64,000 nucleotides of DNA from Planococcus circulans (GTDB lineage: Bacteria > Bacillota > Bacilli > Bacillales_A > Planococcaceae), in the NCBI RefSeq assembly GCF_020023385.1, contig NZ_JAIQCL010000001.1, forward strand, positions 62,001 to 126,000. The letters are read 5' to 3'. The translations under genes and the position numbers were made by a program. Under the pieces are notes generated by a model that did not search any database, had not been told where the DNA came from, and saw only the letters and a list, made by a program, of their open reading frames with translations. Positions 32,878 to 41,867 of this stretch are shown here, in pieces (within the stretch, counting starts at the first letter, position 1; every line of letters begins with the position of its first letter).

Positions 32878-32891
32878 TAATAACGCTTTCA
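32878..32891 (-). promoter_or_regulatory. cre-like site upstream of sstT
   Basis: On the minus strand TGAAAGCGTTATTA matches the CcpA cre consensus TGWAARCGYTWNCW at 13 of 14 positions. It lies about 90 bp upstream of the sstT start; the promoter hexamers themselves are not clear. Confidence 0.45.
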
Positions 32892-33039
32892 ATCTAATCT
32901 TATTCTATACAACCTGAAGAGTGAATAAAACAAATTTTTTCTAAAATCAATGATTAGTTTGTAACTTTATTGTGATTTATCAATTTTCCCTTCTTCAGAT
33001 ATACAAAACGAATATTGTATCCTCATTGAGAGACTTCGT

Positions 33040-33290
33040 TTAATCCAGATTCTTTATCCTAAGTTTTGGCCAATACCTTTTCCAATTCTTCTGTTCCATC
33101 CGACTTCTATAAACTTCAATCCTGCCGATATCTGCGGTGAACTTATGGAGATGGTTTAACGACCAAACTGGTGGGATCGTCAATCCCATGAGGTGCCGAT
33201 AAGATTAAGTTATCACGCCTGTCCAGTCGAACTCCCAGGACTGTCGCGGTCTCCGGAATAATGATTTTATTTTCCCTTGTCAATCTAATC
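33040..33290 (-). pseudogene. remnant of a COG3575-type nucleotidyltransferase
   Basis: The first reading frame gives PETATVLGVRL and APHGIDDPTSLVVKPSP, then a stop at 33143. After a one-base shift (near 33143-33147) the reading continues as KFTADIGRIEVYRSRMEQ and KNWKRYWPKLRIKNLD to a stop at 33040. Both parts match the C-terminus of the small nucleotidyltransferase-like family (PETATxVGVRL, APxGxxDL, W-x-WPKL). The N-terminal three quarters are missing; the ASCH gene occupies that side. It is a decayed gene. Confidence 0.65.
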
Positions 33291-33297
33291 AACTGCC

Positions 33298-33642
33298 CTA
33301 AAACAATTTCACCTCTATCGCCAATGCACCCCATTGTGTTTCTTGTTCTTTAGAATAGATTTCAAACGTTCCATTAATCATCCTGTCCATTGTCCACCCT
33401 CCACAACCCATATCCACAAAAGGTACTTGCTTATACATTTCTTGAAAGCCTGAATAAGTTGTAAGATTGGTAACTTCAACTTCCATCACTTCATCTTGTC
33501 CAGAAAGCTTTTTAAACTTGATAGTATCTCCAACTTTAATTTTTCTACGCTTTTCATCGTTCAGCCGCACCTCGATTCTTTTCTTTCCTTCTTTCATCAG
33601 TCTGAAGTATTCATTATCCAACCCCATGGTATGTCTCATCAT
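33298..33642 (-). CDS. ASCH domain protein
   Basis: 114 residues. The motif KEGKKRIEVRLNDEKRRKIKVGDTIKF (near 18-44) is the ASCH signature, and the family typically ends GALAIEVKLF as here. ASCH domains bind RNA or, in YqfB, act as amidohydrolases on modified nucleosides. The first ATG lies only two bases from GGAGG; the second ATG (33639) has better spacing and may be the true start. It sits between a nucleotidyltransferase remnant and a methyltransferase gene. Confidence 0.85.
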   Translation of the reverse strand: MMRHTMGLDNEYFRLMKEGKKRIEVRLNDEKRRKIKVGDTIKFKKLSGQDEVMEVEVTNLTTYSGFQEMYKQVPFVDMGCGGWTMDRMINGTFEIYSKEQETQWGALAIEVKLF

Positions 33643-33671
33643 GTCCTCCGTTATGAAAAATTTGAAAGTGC

Positions 33672-34421
33672 TTATTTAGTTGCTATGAGCAAAAACCGTT
33701 TAGCATTTGTGCAAATTCCTTTTGCTGTTTGATTGTTTTTGATGAACTCATCGAAAAGGCGAAGGTCTTTCATCTTTTTGCCGAAATCAGGAATGATTGG
33801 TGTGTGTTGGAGCAGAAACAGGAGATCTTCTGGCCGTTGATAATATTCTTTGGCGTCATAATCGAATGCCTGCACTACAGAAAAACCGGCAGCTTTTAAT
33901 TCCTTCATGTATTTTCGTTTCAATGCCCCATCAGCATCCCCAAAAGACTGGCCGCGTCCAAAGGTATTTTTGATATTCAGTTTATCGTCTTCGCTCACTT
34001 GCTGCGTTAAAAATACCCCGCCGCTTTTCAACACTCGAGCGACTTCATTTGAATCGAAAGGAGCGTGGCGAGAGGTGACGACATCAAAGAAATCTGGAGG
34101 GAAAAACAAATTCTCGGAATCCATCTTCACAAAACGCAGGTTAGCTAACTTCATTTTTTTCAGGTTTTCTTTTGCCGAATCAATCATTCCATTTGATGAA
34201 TCAATTCCAACTGCCAGCAGTACGGTAGGAGCAAGTGCTAACAGGTTTTCTCCTCCCCCCGTACCGATGTCCAACAAGATTTTTGTTTTATTGCACCTTT
34301 TGATTACTTCATCATTGAATTGCCATCCTGTCCCATTGACGGAAACTTGCAATTGGCTGAAGTCCCATCCGTTTACCTTTCCGGTTTTTTCGTAAAACCT
34401 TGCATACTCCAATTCATCCAT
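33672..34421 (-). CDS. SAM-dependent methyltransferase
   Basis: 249 residues from the ATG after GGGGGCGAC; an in-frame ATG 18 bases upstream is less well spaced. Motif I is ILLDIGTGGGENLLAL, followed by VGIDSSNGMIDSAKENLKK and DVVTSRHAPFDSNEVARVLKSGGVFLTQQV, all standard for class I enzymes. The QQVSEDDKLNIK-x-FGRGQ-x-F region resembles rRNA-methyltransferase-like RlmA proteins only loosely. Acceptor unknown. Confidence 0.82.
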   Translation of the reverse strand: MDELEYARFYEKTGKVNGWDFSQLQVSVNGTGWQFNDEVIKRCNKTKILLDIGTGGGENLLALAPTVLLAVGIDSSNGMIDSAKENLKKMKLANLRFVKMDSENLFFPPDFFDVVTSRHAPFDSNEVARVLKSGGVFLTQQVSEDDKLNIKNTFGRGQSFGDADGALKRKYMKELKAAGFSVVQAFDYDAKEYYQRPEDLLFLLQHTPIIPDFGKKMKDLRLFDEFIKNNQTAKGICTNAKRFLLIATK

Positions 34422-34520
34422 ATAGTCGCCCCCATCCAAATCAATAGTATTCGTGCAGTTGGTTCACTTGATCTGGAAGACTTTCATTTCGGTAAATCTT
34501 TCCCTTCACCAACTACTGTT

Positions 34521-35618
34521 TTACTCGCGGTAAGCTGATTGGACTGATTTTGCTAGATTCCCAGCTTCAGAAGCCCCCAATCTTTTTAACTCTTTGGAAA
34601 GCAGCATCAGGCGATTTTCTATCTGCTGCTTTGTTCCATAGCGAATCCGAATTCCTTCGGTCATGTCTTCCGACAGCAATTGATGGTGTATGTTTGCTGT
34701 TTCCAAAAGCTGCAGCAGTTGTTCTCCTCTTACTTGATTGGCGATATGTGCATCCCCTTCGCTATAGCCTTCTAAAAATCCATTTCCGATCATTCTCAAA
34801 ATATGTGCAACTGCACTAAAATCATGTTGTTTATAGCGATCTGTATCCGCTAAAGCGACAAAGAAAGTTTCGTACAAATTCATAAAATTTCCAGCCATTC
34901 CTCGCGGATAGTAAACACTTGGAAAAGGGTCGATTACAACGACCCGGTTATCATTCATCAAGATATTCTCCGGTGAGACATCCTGATTGACCAACAAAGT
35001 CTTTGTGAATGTTTGTTTTCTAAGTTCTACGGACATGCGGATCGCTTCGCCGAGCGTTTTGTCTTCGAACTCAGGAAGGACTGCACTTAATGCTTGGTAA
35101 TCCGCTAAATGCTCTTCACTTTCTTCTATAAGAAATGCTTCAGCACTTCCTGACAGACTGCCTTGCAGCCCTTGAGTTTGTGACCATTTCAGATAACCGA
35201 AACCTTCCAATCCATGGGGAATCTCTTCTGTCTTACGATGGATGTATCCGATCTCCCGGCCTATCCGGTAAGCTTCTCCATCGGTGAGTTTATGTAAATC
35301 GATCTTTTCTCCTCCAAAAGACTCGAGTGTATACGTAAGCTCTGGGGACACATGGTATTGAAAAAATGATGGCGCTGCTCCAGCAACTGCTTTATTGACG
35401 GTTCGGTAATAAAGTTCAGTTCCCCCGTAATCTGCTTTTAAAGTCTCTTCATCGAACGGGACCTGCTTGCCATAGGCACTAGCTTTCGGGATCCGCAACA
35501 CTAAATCGATACCAGCTCGCGATACTTTCCATGCGTAATGCCACGCCCCTTCCCCAAGATACTCTGCTGAATCGATACCAGCATGCTGTAAGGCTTTTTC
35601 CAATTTTATATTGTCCAT
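34521..35618 (-). CDS. aminoglycoside phosphotransferase-like kinase
   Basis: 365 residues of the APH/choline-kinase fold. The catalytic loop is NQDVSPENIL near 219 (Asp as base, Asn as metal ligand; Asn replaces the usual His) and the metal-binding aspartate lies in VVVIDPFPSV, taking the place of DFG/DxD. The N-lobe has GEGAWHYAWKV (glycine loop) and LVLRIPK (lysine). It probably phosphorylates a small molecule; whether this gives resistance is unknown. ATG after CAGGGAC. Confidence 0.75.
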   Translation of the reverse strand: MDNIKLEKALQHAGIDSAEYLGEGAWHYAWKVSRAGIDLVLRIPKASAYGKQVPFDEETLKADYGGTELYYRTVNKAVAGAAPSFFQYHVSPELTYTLESFGGEKIDLHKLTDGEAYRIGREIGYIHRKTEEIPHGLEGFGYLKWSQTQGLQGSLSGSAEAFLIEESEEHLADYQALSAVLPEFEDKTLGEAIRMSVELRKQTFTKTLLVNQDVSPENILMNDNRVVVIDPFPSVYYPRGMAGNFMNLYETFFVALADTDRYKQHDFSAVAHILRMIGNGFLEGYSEGDAHIANQVRGEQLLQLLETANIHHQLLSEDMTEGIRIRYGTKQQIENRLMLLSKELKRLGASEAGNLAKSVQSAYRE

Positions 35619-35859
35619 AATTGTCCCTGCTTTCTGTTTTAAATAGACAGATAAATACGATAAATAAAGTTTACCATTATTAAACAGAAGATTACGGAAA
35701 AATCTTTTCGCTTACAGGTTATACATAAAGGAAATAAAAAATAGTAATTTCAGCTTCTCATTTATGAATATTTCATTTTCTGAAACCCATCTTCTATGTT
35801 AACGTATAGAATACAAAGAAATTAACATTTTTTTCAAAAAATTCAAACTGGAGGTATAT

Positions 35860-36183
35860 ATGAAAAATTGGCTGATTATTTTAATCACTTTAGCTGTGTT
35901 GATTTTAGGCAATTGGGTGGCAGCTGCTATTCTGCAAATGGCTTTTTTGGATATTGCTATCCCTTTTGCGGGACTTGCATTGGTCCTCATTTATTTTTTC
36001 AAATCTAAAGGAGGCATGGCCAGCCGCCAGTTGGACATGTCCATTCAAGGGCAAACGGGGATTCGGATGGAGCGGGAAGCCCATTCAGCAGGAAGATCAT
36101 ATATTTTCATCGGTTCCGTCCTTTACCTCTTAATCGTAATTGGACTGACCTTTTATATCTACAGGGAGTATTTTTTGACTTGA
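35860..36183 (+). CDS. membrane protein, three helices
   Basis: 107 residues. Helices near 3-25, 30-47 and 82-102; the middle polar section (SKGGMASRQLDMSIQGQTGIRMERE) is a cytoplasmic loop. GGAGG stands five bases before ATG. The promoter TTAACG is A/T-rich. It precedes a frameshifted membrane-protein gene on the same strand by 40 bp. Family not recognised. Confidence 0.7.
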   Translation: MKNWLIILITLAVLILGNWVAAAILQMAFLDIAIPFAGLALVLIYFFKSKGGMASRQLDMSIQGQTGIRMEREAHSAGRSYIFIGSVLYLLIVIGLTFYIYREYFLT

Positions 36184-36223
36184 ATACACTTACCAGGTTA
36201 ATCCCAAAATATAAGAGGTCGGA

Positions 36224-36987
36224 ATGAAGAAAGTAATAAAGATTTCCATGAAATTTCTATTCGGCGTTATTGGAATCGTCCTGATCAGTGTGACGCCTGC
36301 TTTATTCGGCGGTGCTATCTGCGATCGGATTTCAGTCCCAAAGGCATCACTTTTATCCTGCTGACAATGTTCATTCCTTTTTTCGTTTTCTACACAGCCA
36401 TTGAACTGTTTATGGAACGGAATGAAATCGAACGGAATGCTGTCTTTGAAAAGTTCATTATGACAGTGATCGTGTTGCCTGTAACGACCAGCGCAATCGG
36501 AAACGAGATAAATGAGTCGTTGAAAAAAGAATACGTCTTGAGTTCAGTGTTAATGGGAGGTTCCCTGAGTTGGATTCTAGCCAAACACATCCAGCCACAG
36601 ATCTGGCCAAAATTGCTGTTGATGTGGGTACAGCACATTGTGCAGGTGCTTCAAATGTTCGTGCACTTGGGTATTTTATCTGTTTTTGTCGGTGGAGCGC
36701 TGTATCAGTCTGATTCTCCCCGCTTGGTGCTGGAAATTTATGAACTGTCAGGAATGATTGCGATTTCCAGGGAAGTTTTTGTGACGAACCAGTACTGGTT
36801 GATTCTTCCGCCACTATCTATTTTCATGGTGTTGATTTATTGGTTTACTACGATTGCAGAGTCTCTCATGCATAAACAGCTTCCATCATTTAAACCGGTA
36901 AGAGTAAAGAAGCTGCAGGAAAATCAAAACTTGGTTTCTTTATTTAAAAGAATCGACAATTCCAAAGTAACAGATGAAGTAAACTGA
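36224..36987 (+). pseudogene. frameshifted multi-span membrane protein
   Basis: An ATG with AAGAGG opens MKKVIKISMKFLFG..., a first helix ending in ALFGGA, then stops at 36362. From the next frame, YLRSDFSPKGITFILL continues without interruption into the 206-residue frame starting at 36367, which lacks a ribosome site. Restoring one base near 36313-36316 gives one continuous protein of about 250 residues with six or more helices. The gene is either a pseudogene by a single-base loss or carries a sequencing error. Family not recognised. Confidence 0.6.
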
Positions 36988-36999
36988 TATCCATGAAAA

Positions 37000-37044
37000 A
37001 GGAAGACCAGAATCGCCTGTAGGGTGATTCTGGTCTTCCTTTTT
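37000..37044. terminator. bidirectional terminator
   Basis: AAAAAGGAAGACCAGAATC pairs perfectly with GATTCTGGTCTTCCTTTTT, between convergent genes. Confidence 0.9.
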
Positions 37045-37057
37045 GCTATTATCGAAG

Positions 37058-38074
37058 TTATTGTAACTTTAAATTTTCATAGGTTGCCTGATCACAAATG
37101 ATAAAAAGCCGTGCACCTTCAGATATAGGATCTTCCCTCCTGCGAATAATGCTGAAGTCAGGTCCATCTGCAATCAAATTGGCACCTTGTTCACTCAACG
37201 CATCGAATGCATCTTTGTATATGCGCCACGAAGGAGAAGGAGCGATTTCCCAAATATTTTCACCATAGGTATGGTTCAACAGCTGCATAAATAAACGGCT
37301 TGAACCATGATGGAGCATGGACTTCGTCATTAACTGAGGAAAGGATTCACTCGACAGCACAAATTCATTCACTCCGGCATGCTGGAACATTCGGATATGA
37401 TCTTCATGTGTGATTTCAACGATGGTGTATATATTCCTCTTCTGATCAGCGGCATATCTCTCGATAGCGGATGCGATAAGCAATGTTTTACCGTCTGCCT
37501 GGACTTCATAATCACTTTCAGAAGCGAATATCGATACTGAGTTTGCCCTATCGATGTTTGCTTCCTGCAAAACTTTTGTATTCGTGGGGTTACCACGGAT
37601 ATAGTGAAACCGCTCATGCTTAAAGGGCGCCTCTTTCACATGGTCAATCAACACAACATCTGTTTTGATATCTCTGCTAAGCAATATTTCTTCGATGGTC
37701 TTCTGTACACTTTTTGACCAGCCGATTATCAAAAAATGATCTTTTCCTTTGTAAGCCAGTTTTCCTTCCATTTTAAGCCTCCCGTAATAAGTATAAAAAT
37801 CCACCACTTTCCCAAGTATGATACCAACGAGTCCGATACCGAATATATAGAGGAATATTCCAAACATCCTTCCCGGAACCGTGGTTGGAGAATAATCACC
37901 AAAACCTACAGTGGTGACCGTCGTCATCACCCACCAGAAACCAGCAAAAGGGCTAGGAAAAGTTTGTGGCTCGATAATGTAGATGATATATGCACTGGCG
38001 ATGTAAAATAGACTGGCAAACAGGATCAATTTACCCGGATTGATTTTTACAATTCGCTTGATCAGTTCGAACAT
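37058..38074 (-). CDS. MthK/YugO-type potassium channel with RCK domain
   Basis: 338 residues: two membrane helices (about 15-34 and 72-93) around a pore loop with the K+ selectivity filter TVGFGD (55-60), then an RCK Rossmann domain starting at HFLIIGWSKS near 112 and a second RCK/TrkA-C-like part. It belongs to the YugO group, which in B. subtilis carries biofilm electrical signals through K+ efflux; orthology here is inferred. Gating by RCK ligands (Ca2+, nucleotides, c-di-AMP) is possible. ATG follows GGAGG. Confidence 0.88.
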   Translation of the reverse strand: MFELIKRIVKINPGKLILFASLFYIASAYIIYIIEPQTFPSPFAGFWWVMTTVTTVGFGDYSPTTVPGRMFGIFLYIFGIGLVGIILGKVVDFYTYYGRLKMEGKLAYKGKDHFLIIGWSKSVQKTIEEILLSRDIKTDVVLIDHVKEAPFKHERFHYIRGNPTNTKVLQEANIDRANSVSIFASESDYEVQADGKTLLIASAIERYAADQKRNIYTIVEITHEDHIRMFQHAGVNEFVLSSESFPQLMTKSMLHHGSSRLFMQLLNHTYGENIWEIAPSPSWRIYKDAFDALSEQGANLIADGPDFSIIRRREDPISEGARLFIICDQATYENLKLQ

Positions 38075-38141
38075 CCTAAAACCTCCAACCTTGATGCATT
38101 TCTGATTCCCACTGCCTTCAGCAGTCGATTAAGCAGTTTAA

Positions 38142-38492
38142 CTACAGTCTTTTAATGGATAGAGGAAATTCAAACTGATCTTTAGGTATAACTGCAAATT
38201 TCGCTATGAACATCAGCACCAGAAACAAAACAGTCAACAGACTTACAGTATTGCTGATCGTTTGAGTTTGAGGAATAATCCCAAAATAAACGACAACATT
38301 AATCAGTAAAAGAAAAACAAATCCTGCAAATACAAAGGTGTAGAAATGATTTCCGATGAGTAGCCTTCTATTGATGGAATCGGCAGCTGAAATTGTTTTC
38401 TGCAAAATTACAGACTGTTGAATCTGTTTTATCAAACCGTATATAAAGATACAAATCAAAAGGAATGGAATTACACCATTGATCCAACTCAT
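38142..38492 (-). CDS. membrane protein, three helices
   Basis: 116 residues with helices near 5-22, 51-73 and 80-102 and a charged central loop. ATG after GGGAGGG. It lies 67 bp upstream of the K+ channel gene on the same strand and could be cotranscribed. Family not recognised. Confidence 0.65.
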   Translation of the reverse strand: MSWINGVIPFLLICIFIYGLIKQIQQSVILQKTISAADSINRRLLIGNHFYTFVFAGFVFLLLINVVVYFGIIPQTQTISNTVSLLTVLFLVLMFIAKFAVIPKDQFEFPLSIKRL

Positions 38493-38602
38493 AATAACCC
38501 TCCCATCGCTTTATGTTTCTTATTAGTTTATACTATTCCATTACACCATAGAGTGATTTTTCTGTTTTTTATTCATCACTTGTTTTATCTTTAAAAAGCT
38601 TA

Positions 38603-38667
38603 TTGACATATTTTACTCAACTACGCTAGTATATGAGTTAACCAATAAAATAAAAAGGTTAACTCAT
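38603..38667 (+). promoter_or_regulatory. bioY promoter with BirA-like operator
   Basis: -35 TTGACA (38603-38608), 18 bp, -10 TAGTAT (38627-38632). A perfect two-armed palindrome ATGAGTTAACC (38633-38643), then 13 A/T bases, then GGTTAACTCAT (38657-38667), spans the start site. This is the layout of biotin repressor (BirA) operators, and the next gene is the biotin transporter subunit BioY. Confidence 0.85.
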
Positions 38668-38683
38668 AAGGAGGCGTACAGTT

Positions 38684-39253
38684 TTGTCGGAATCGAATTT
38701 GAAATTGAGAATGATGATTGTTACAGCATTATTTGCAGCCATTATTGGAGTCTTAGCGCAAGTAACTATTCCATTGCCATTAGTGCCGATTACAGGCCAG
38801 ACATTAGCAATTGGACTTGCTGCAACTATTTTAGGGGCTAAGTACGGGACATTGTCTGTTTTGGTTTATTTAGGGATCGGTGCAGTGGGAATTCCGGTAT
38901 TCGCGCAAATGTCAGGCGGTTTAGGCAGCTTGTTTGGACCAACCGGCGGATATTTAATTGGTTTTATCCCAACCGCCTTTATTATCGGGTATTATCTTGA
39001 GAAGACGGGCTTTACAGTTACTCATGCAGTTATTGCCAATATCATCGGCATGTTTGTTGCCTTGACTTTCGGAACTGTCTGGTTGAAAATATTCGCAAAC
39101 CTGTCATGGACAGGTGCCTTTATGGGAGGATTTTTCCCATTCCTTTTAGTGGGTGTCATCAAAGCCGCACTTGCTGCCTGGATAGGAATCTCCGTCAGAA
39201 AACGTTTAAAATCCGCAAGTCTTCTATATAGCGGCACTCAAACTACGCCATGA
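38684..39253 (+). CDS. bioY: biotin transporter S component BioY
   Basis: 189 residues, six helices. Characteristic segments: the P-I-T-G-Q-T-x2-I run near 30, then LGAKYGTLSVLVYLGIGAVGIPVF and the PTGGYLIGFIPTAFIIGY region near 85. BioY is the substrate-binding membrane unit of the biotin ECF transporter. TTG start after AAGGAGGCG. It is preceded by a BirA-like operator, which confirms the substrate, and is monocistronic, so it relies on energy-coupling subunits encoded elsewhere. Confidence 0.93.
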   Translation: MSESNLKLRMMIVTALFAAIIGVLAQVTIPLPLVPITGQTLAIGLAATILGAKYGTLSVLVYLGIGAVGIPVFAQMSGGLGSLFGPTGGYLIGFIPTAFIIGYYLEKTGFTVTHAVIANIIGMFVALTFGTVWLKIFANLSWTGAFMGGFFPFLLVGVIKAALAAWIGISVRKRLKSASLLYSGTQTTP

Positions 39254-39304
39254 ATAATCTAGAGCTTCTTCAAGTGACATTCGCTTTACATAGCCACTTA
39301 ACTC

Positions 39305-39345
39305 AAAAAAACTGTCGCCCTTCATTTGGGTCGACAGTTTTTTTA
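39305..39345. terminator. bidirectional terminator
   Basis: AAAAACTGTCG pairs with CGACAGTTTTT, with an inner CCC/GGG stem, between convergent genes. Confidence 0.88.
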
Positions 39346-39357
39346 TAAGTACTGCAA

Positions 39358-40668
39358 TTACGTTTCATTTGTCGACTTCCCTAACCTCCGGTAAATATAA
39401 GCAAAAACCAGGATGATTCCCGTGCAGACAGCCAGTCCTGCAGCTAAAGCAAATAGACCGATGGCCGTCCACGGGTCGAAAACAGCGACTGCAAAGCTGC
39501 CTGCCAATATGGTGCCGGTCAGAACAGCACTTACCTTAACCGGGAGATATCTTCTTTTCAATACCGACTGGCAGTAGACGGTCAACAAACCGAACAGCAG
39601 AAGATAAAGACCTGTAACCGTTATGGGGTTTTCGAGCCAGTGTACTAGAGCGGAGGATTGGAACTCGGTGCTCAGTTCAGGAAAATCCAAGCTCACAGAT
39701 GCCGTTTCCCCACTGTTATAATCGACGGTCATTGCCTCATAGTCCTCAGGTTGACTTGGCCAATTCGGCTGCATCAAAATAGCGATCCGGTTTTCATGAT
39801 GAAAAAAAGCTGGAGATGCGACAGAAGCATTGAAATCCGTCAGTCTTTTCGTTTCCCCCGATGAGGTTTCCATCAAAAAAAGTTCGTATTCAAATAGCGA
39901 GCCATTATTTTTGGATTCTTCCGATACTGCTGTATAAGCCAGCAGCCCTTCATCATTAAAAAAATCCGGATGGTAAAGGTCACTGCTGATGTACTGCGGC
40001 AAATAAGCCCTTTCCATCCCTTCTTCGATTGAATAGGCAACCAGCCGTTGCACACCATCAAATTCTGTATAATAAAGTGTTGTTCCATCGCCTGAAACCG
40101 ATAAGTCGTCCATTGCAAAAGAGTCTTTGTCAGTAAGCTTAAGAAAATCTCCGCCTTCGGCATTCACTGAAAATAAGTCGGCTCCATTTTCTTTCTCCCC
40201 TTCAGGCTTTAAAAAGTCTTCGGCGGGAATCGCCATATAATAAATAGTGCTGCCGTCCGGTGAAAAAGCAGCGTCAGACACATGCACTTCTGTTCCGGTC
40301 AATTTTATGGATTCACCAGTTTCCCCGGTTTTGTGATGCAGAGACTGGACGCCGGCACTGTCAGCCGCCAGATACAGAAACCCTTCGCCAACCGGTGAAA
40401 ATTGAGGCATTCTGTGGTCCTGTTCTGCCGGTTCCGTCACTTTCCTCACTTCCCCGTCTTCCAGGCTCCCCAGATAAATAGCTTCCTTTCCATTTTCATA
40501 ATAAGAAAATGCAAGAGTCGCATCATCTGGCGATAGAGAAATACTTGAACCCAAACCTGAGTGAGTACTATACGAAGTCTCGTCATTCAAAATCCCATAA
40601 GTGATCACTGCCACGAAAAGTACAGCGACGATACCAATGGAAATCAATAGAGCACGATGACTTTTCAT
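39358..40668 (-). CDS. membrane-anchored TolB/WD40-like propeller protein
   Basis: 436 residues. Helix 7-25 anchors the protein. Residues ~40-310 contain repeated propeller blades with WD40-like PD40 words (FSPDGSTIYYMA, SPVGEGFLYLA, SGDGTTLYYTE). Three more helices close the C-terminus (about 343-360, 370-388, 396-424). The propeller should face outside. It may sense or bind cell-wall material or partner proteins; function unknown. ATG after GAGAGGGCGG. Confidence 0.75.
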   Translation of the reverse strand: MKSHRALLISIGIVAVLFVAVITYGILNDETSYSTHSGLGSSISLSPDDATLAFSYYENGKEAIYLGSLEDGEVRKVTEPAEQDHRMPQFSPVGEGFLYLAADSAGVQSLHHKTGETGESIKLTGTEVHVSDAAFSPDGSTIYYMAIPAEDFLKPEGEKENGADLFSVNAEGGDFLKLTDKDSFAMDDLSVSGDGTTLYYTEFDGVQRLVAYSIEEGMERAYLPQYISSDLYHPDFFNDEGLLAYTAVSEESKNNGSLFEYELFLMETSSGETKRLTDFNASVASPAFFHHENRIAILMQPNWPSQPEDYEAMTVDYNSGETASVSLDFPELSTEFQSSALVHWLENPITVTGLYLLLFGLLTVYCQSVLKRRYLPVKVSAVLTGTILAGSFAVAVFDPWTAIGLFALAAGLAVCTGIILVFAYIYRRLGKSTNET

Positions 40669-40731
40669 TTGACCGCCCTCTCTCCGATACTTGTTGATCG
40701 ATGTTTGCTTCTCTCCTCGACCATCTGCCTT

Positions 40732-41370
40732 CTAATACAGGCTGTCCCTGTAGCTCTTCTCCAGAAGTTTGCCGATCGCTTCTTCGTCCACATTCGGCAA
40801 TTTCGCATGAGCCGCTAAAATTTTCGCACCTTTTGGAAGTTCTTCTTTATCCGCCCATGTTTCAGGATTCCATAGTTCCGACCGTTTAAACGCCTTGGCA
40901 CAATGAATAAAGCATTCCTCCACGTCGACGCCGATTCCAAGAAGCGGACTTTTTCCGTTAACCGCCATTTTCTCCAATAGTTCTTCGTCGTGGATCACAC
41001 TGGCTTTTCCGTTGATGCGTAAAGTTTCACCGAGCCCTGGTATCAGAAACAGCAGGCCGATATTCGGATTCGACAAGATGTTCCGCATGGAATCCATCCG
41101 TTTGTTACCGGGCCTTTCCGGTATGATCAATTGCTTATCGTTCAATACATAAACAAATCCGGCTTTGTCGCCCCGCGGTGACACATCGCAAAATCCTGAT
41201 TCGTCAGCTGTTGATAAGGTTAGAAAAGGTGATTTTGCAATAAAACCGCTGCAATGTTCGTCTATGTATGAAATAACCTTATTATTTACGAGTTCACTCG
41301 GCTTCCCGGTGATTTCCCTCAGTTCTTCCACTGTCTTTATTGTATTTGGAAATGTGTTTTCGGTCTTCAA
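40732..41370 (-). CDS. FMN-dependent pyridoxamine 5'-phosphate oxidase-like protein
   Basis: About 212 residues from a TTG preceded by AAGGGGAT; another in-frame TTG lies 24 bases upstream. The sequence matches the MSMEG_1061-like flavin family: TIKTVEELREITGKPSELV, then SPFLTLSTADESGFCDVSPRGDKAGFV (split-barrel FMN site) and the late PGLGETLRINGKASVI. Members bind FMN or F420; the reaction is unknown. Monocistronic. Confidence 0.82.
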   Translation of the reverse strand: MKTENTFPNTIKTVEELREITGKPSELVNNKVISYIDEHCSGFIAKSPFLTLSTADESGFCDVSPRGDKAGFVYVLNDKQLIIPERPGNKRMDSMRNILSNPNIGLLFLIPGLGETLRINGKASVIHDEELLEKMAVNGKSPLLGIGVDVEECFIHCAKAFKRSELWNPETWADKEELPKGAKILAAHAKLPNVDEEAIGKLLEKSYRDSLY

Positions 41371-41572
41371 AGTTTTCCATCCCCTTCGTTTCAACTTCCC
41401 TTTTTATGATGTACAGGATTTCACTTAAACGCTTTATAATTCCATCTTACCTTACATAGCACTTACTATTCCGTGTTTTTAGTTTTCTTTGTATAGTGTA
41501 ACTTACTATTCCTCGATGAGGGTGCTTATGTAAAAAGCTTAAACCATGCAGAACGATTGCAACATCAATTAA

Positions 41573-41625
41573 AATGAAAAAACGTCCGCTAAGTGTTTTG
41601 GCACTTTACGAACGTTCATTTTTTC
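41573..41625 (-). terminator. terminator of the amidohydrolase-SDR operon
   Basis: AATGAACGTTCGTAAAGTG pairs with CACTTAGCGGACGTTTTTT-type sequence on the minus strand (some mismatches), ending in a T run; ~35 nt after the last stop. Confidence 0.7.
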
Positions 41626-41657
41626 TTAATTGAATTTACGAACAGTGAATGATGGGC

Positions 41658-41867
41658 TCAATTCTTACAATCGTTCATCTCTGCTACAGCACTATTGAAT
41701 TTGTCGAAATCGAATTCGACGCTGTTGGACTTATAGAAGAAAAGGATGGATTCTTTTTCGCCTTGTGCCAGCAAAAAAGTGACCACGGCTTTCGGGCTTG
41801 CCATGTCGATACCGGCTTGGTTAGCATCAGCCAGTTTCATCAGGATGTTGTCCGGTGTTTTACTCAC
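41658..41867 (-). CDS. small protein at the end of the SDR operon
   Basis: 69 residues from a GTG whose first bases overlap the SDR stop (GTGA); a good AAGGGGAGC lies upstream. It is soluble, amphipathic, with one Cys near the end (MNDCKN). No family recognised. Its tight coupling to the SDR gene suggests a shared task. Confidence 0.6.
   Translation of the reverse strand: MSKTPDNILMKLADANQAGIDMASPKAVVTFLLAQGEKESILFFYKSNSVEFDFDKFNSAVAEMNDCKN

Noticed and set aside
32792-33039. Possible leader riboswitch or T-box before sstT
   Set aside because: No T-box consensus, specifier loop or antiterminator, and no known aptamer core could be recognised.
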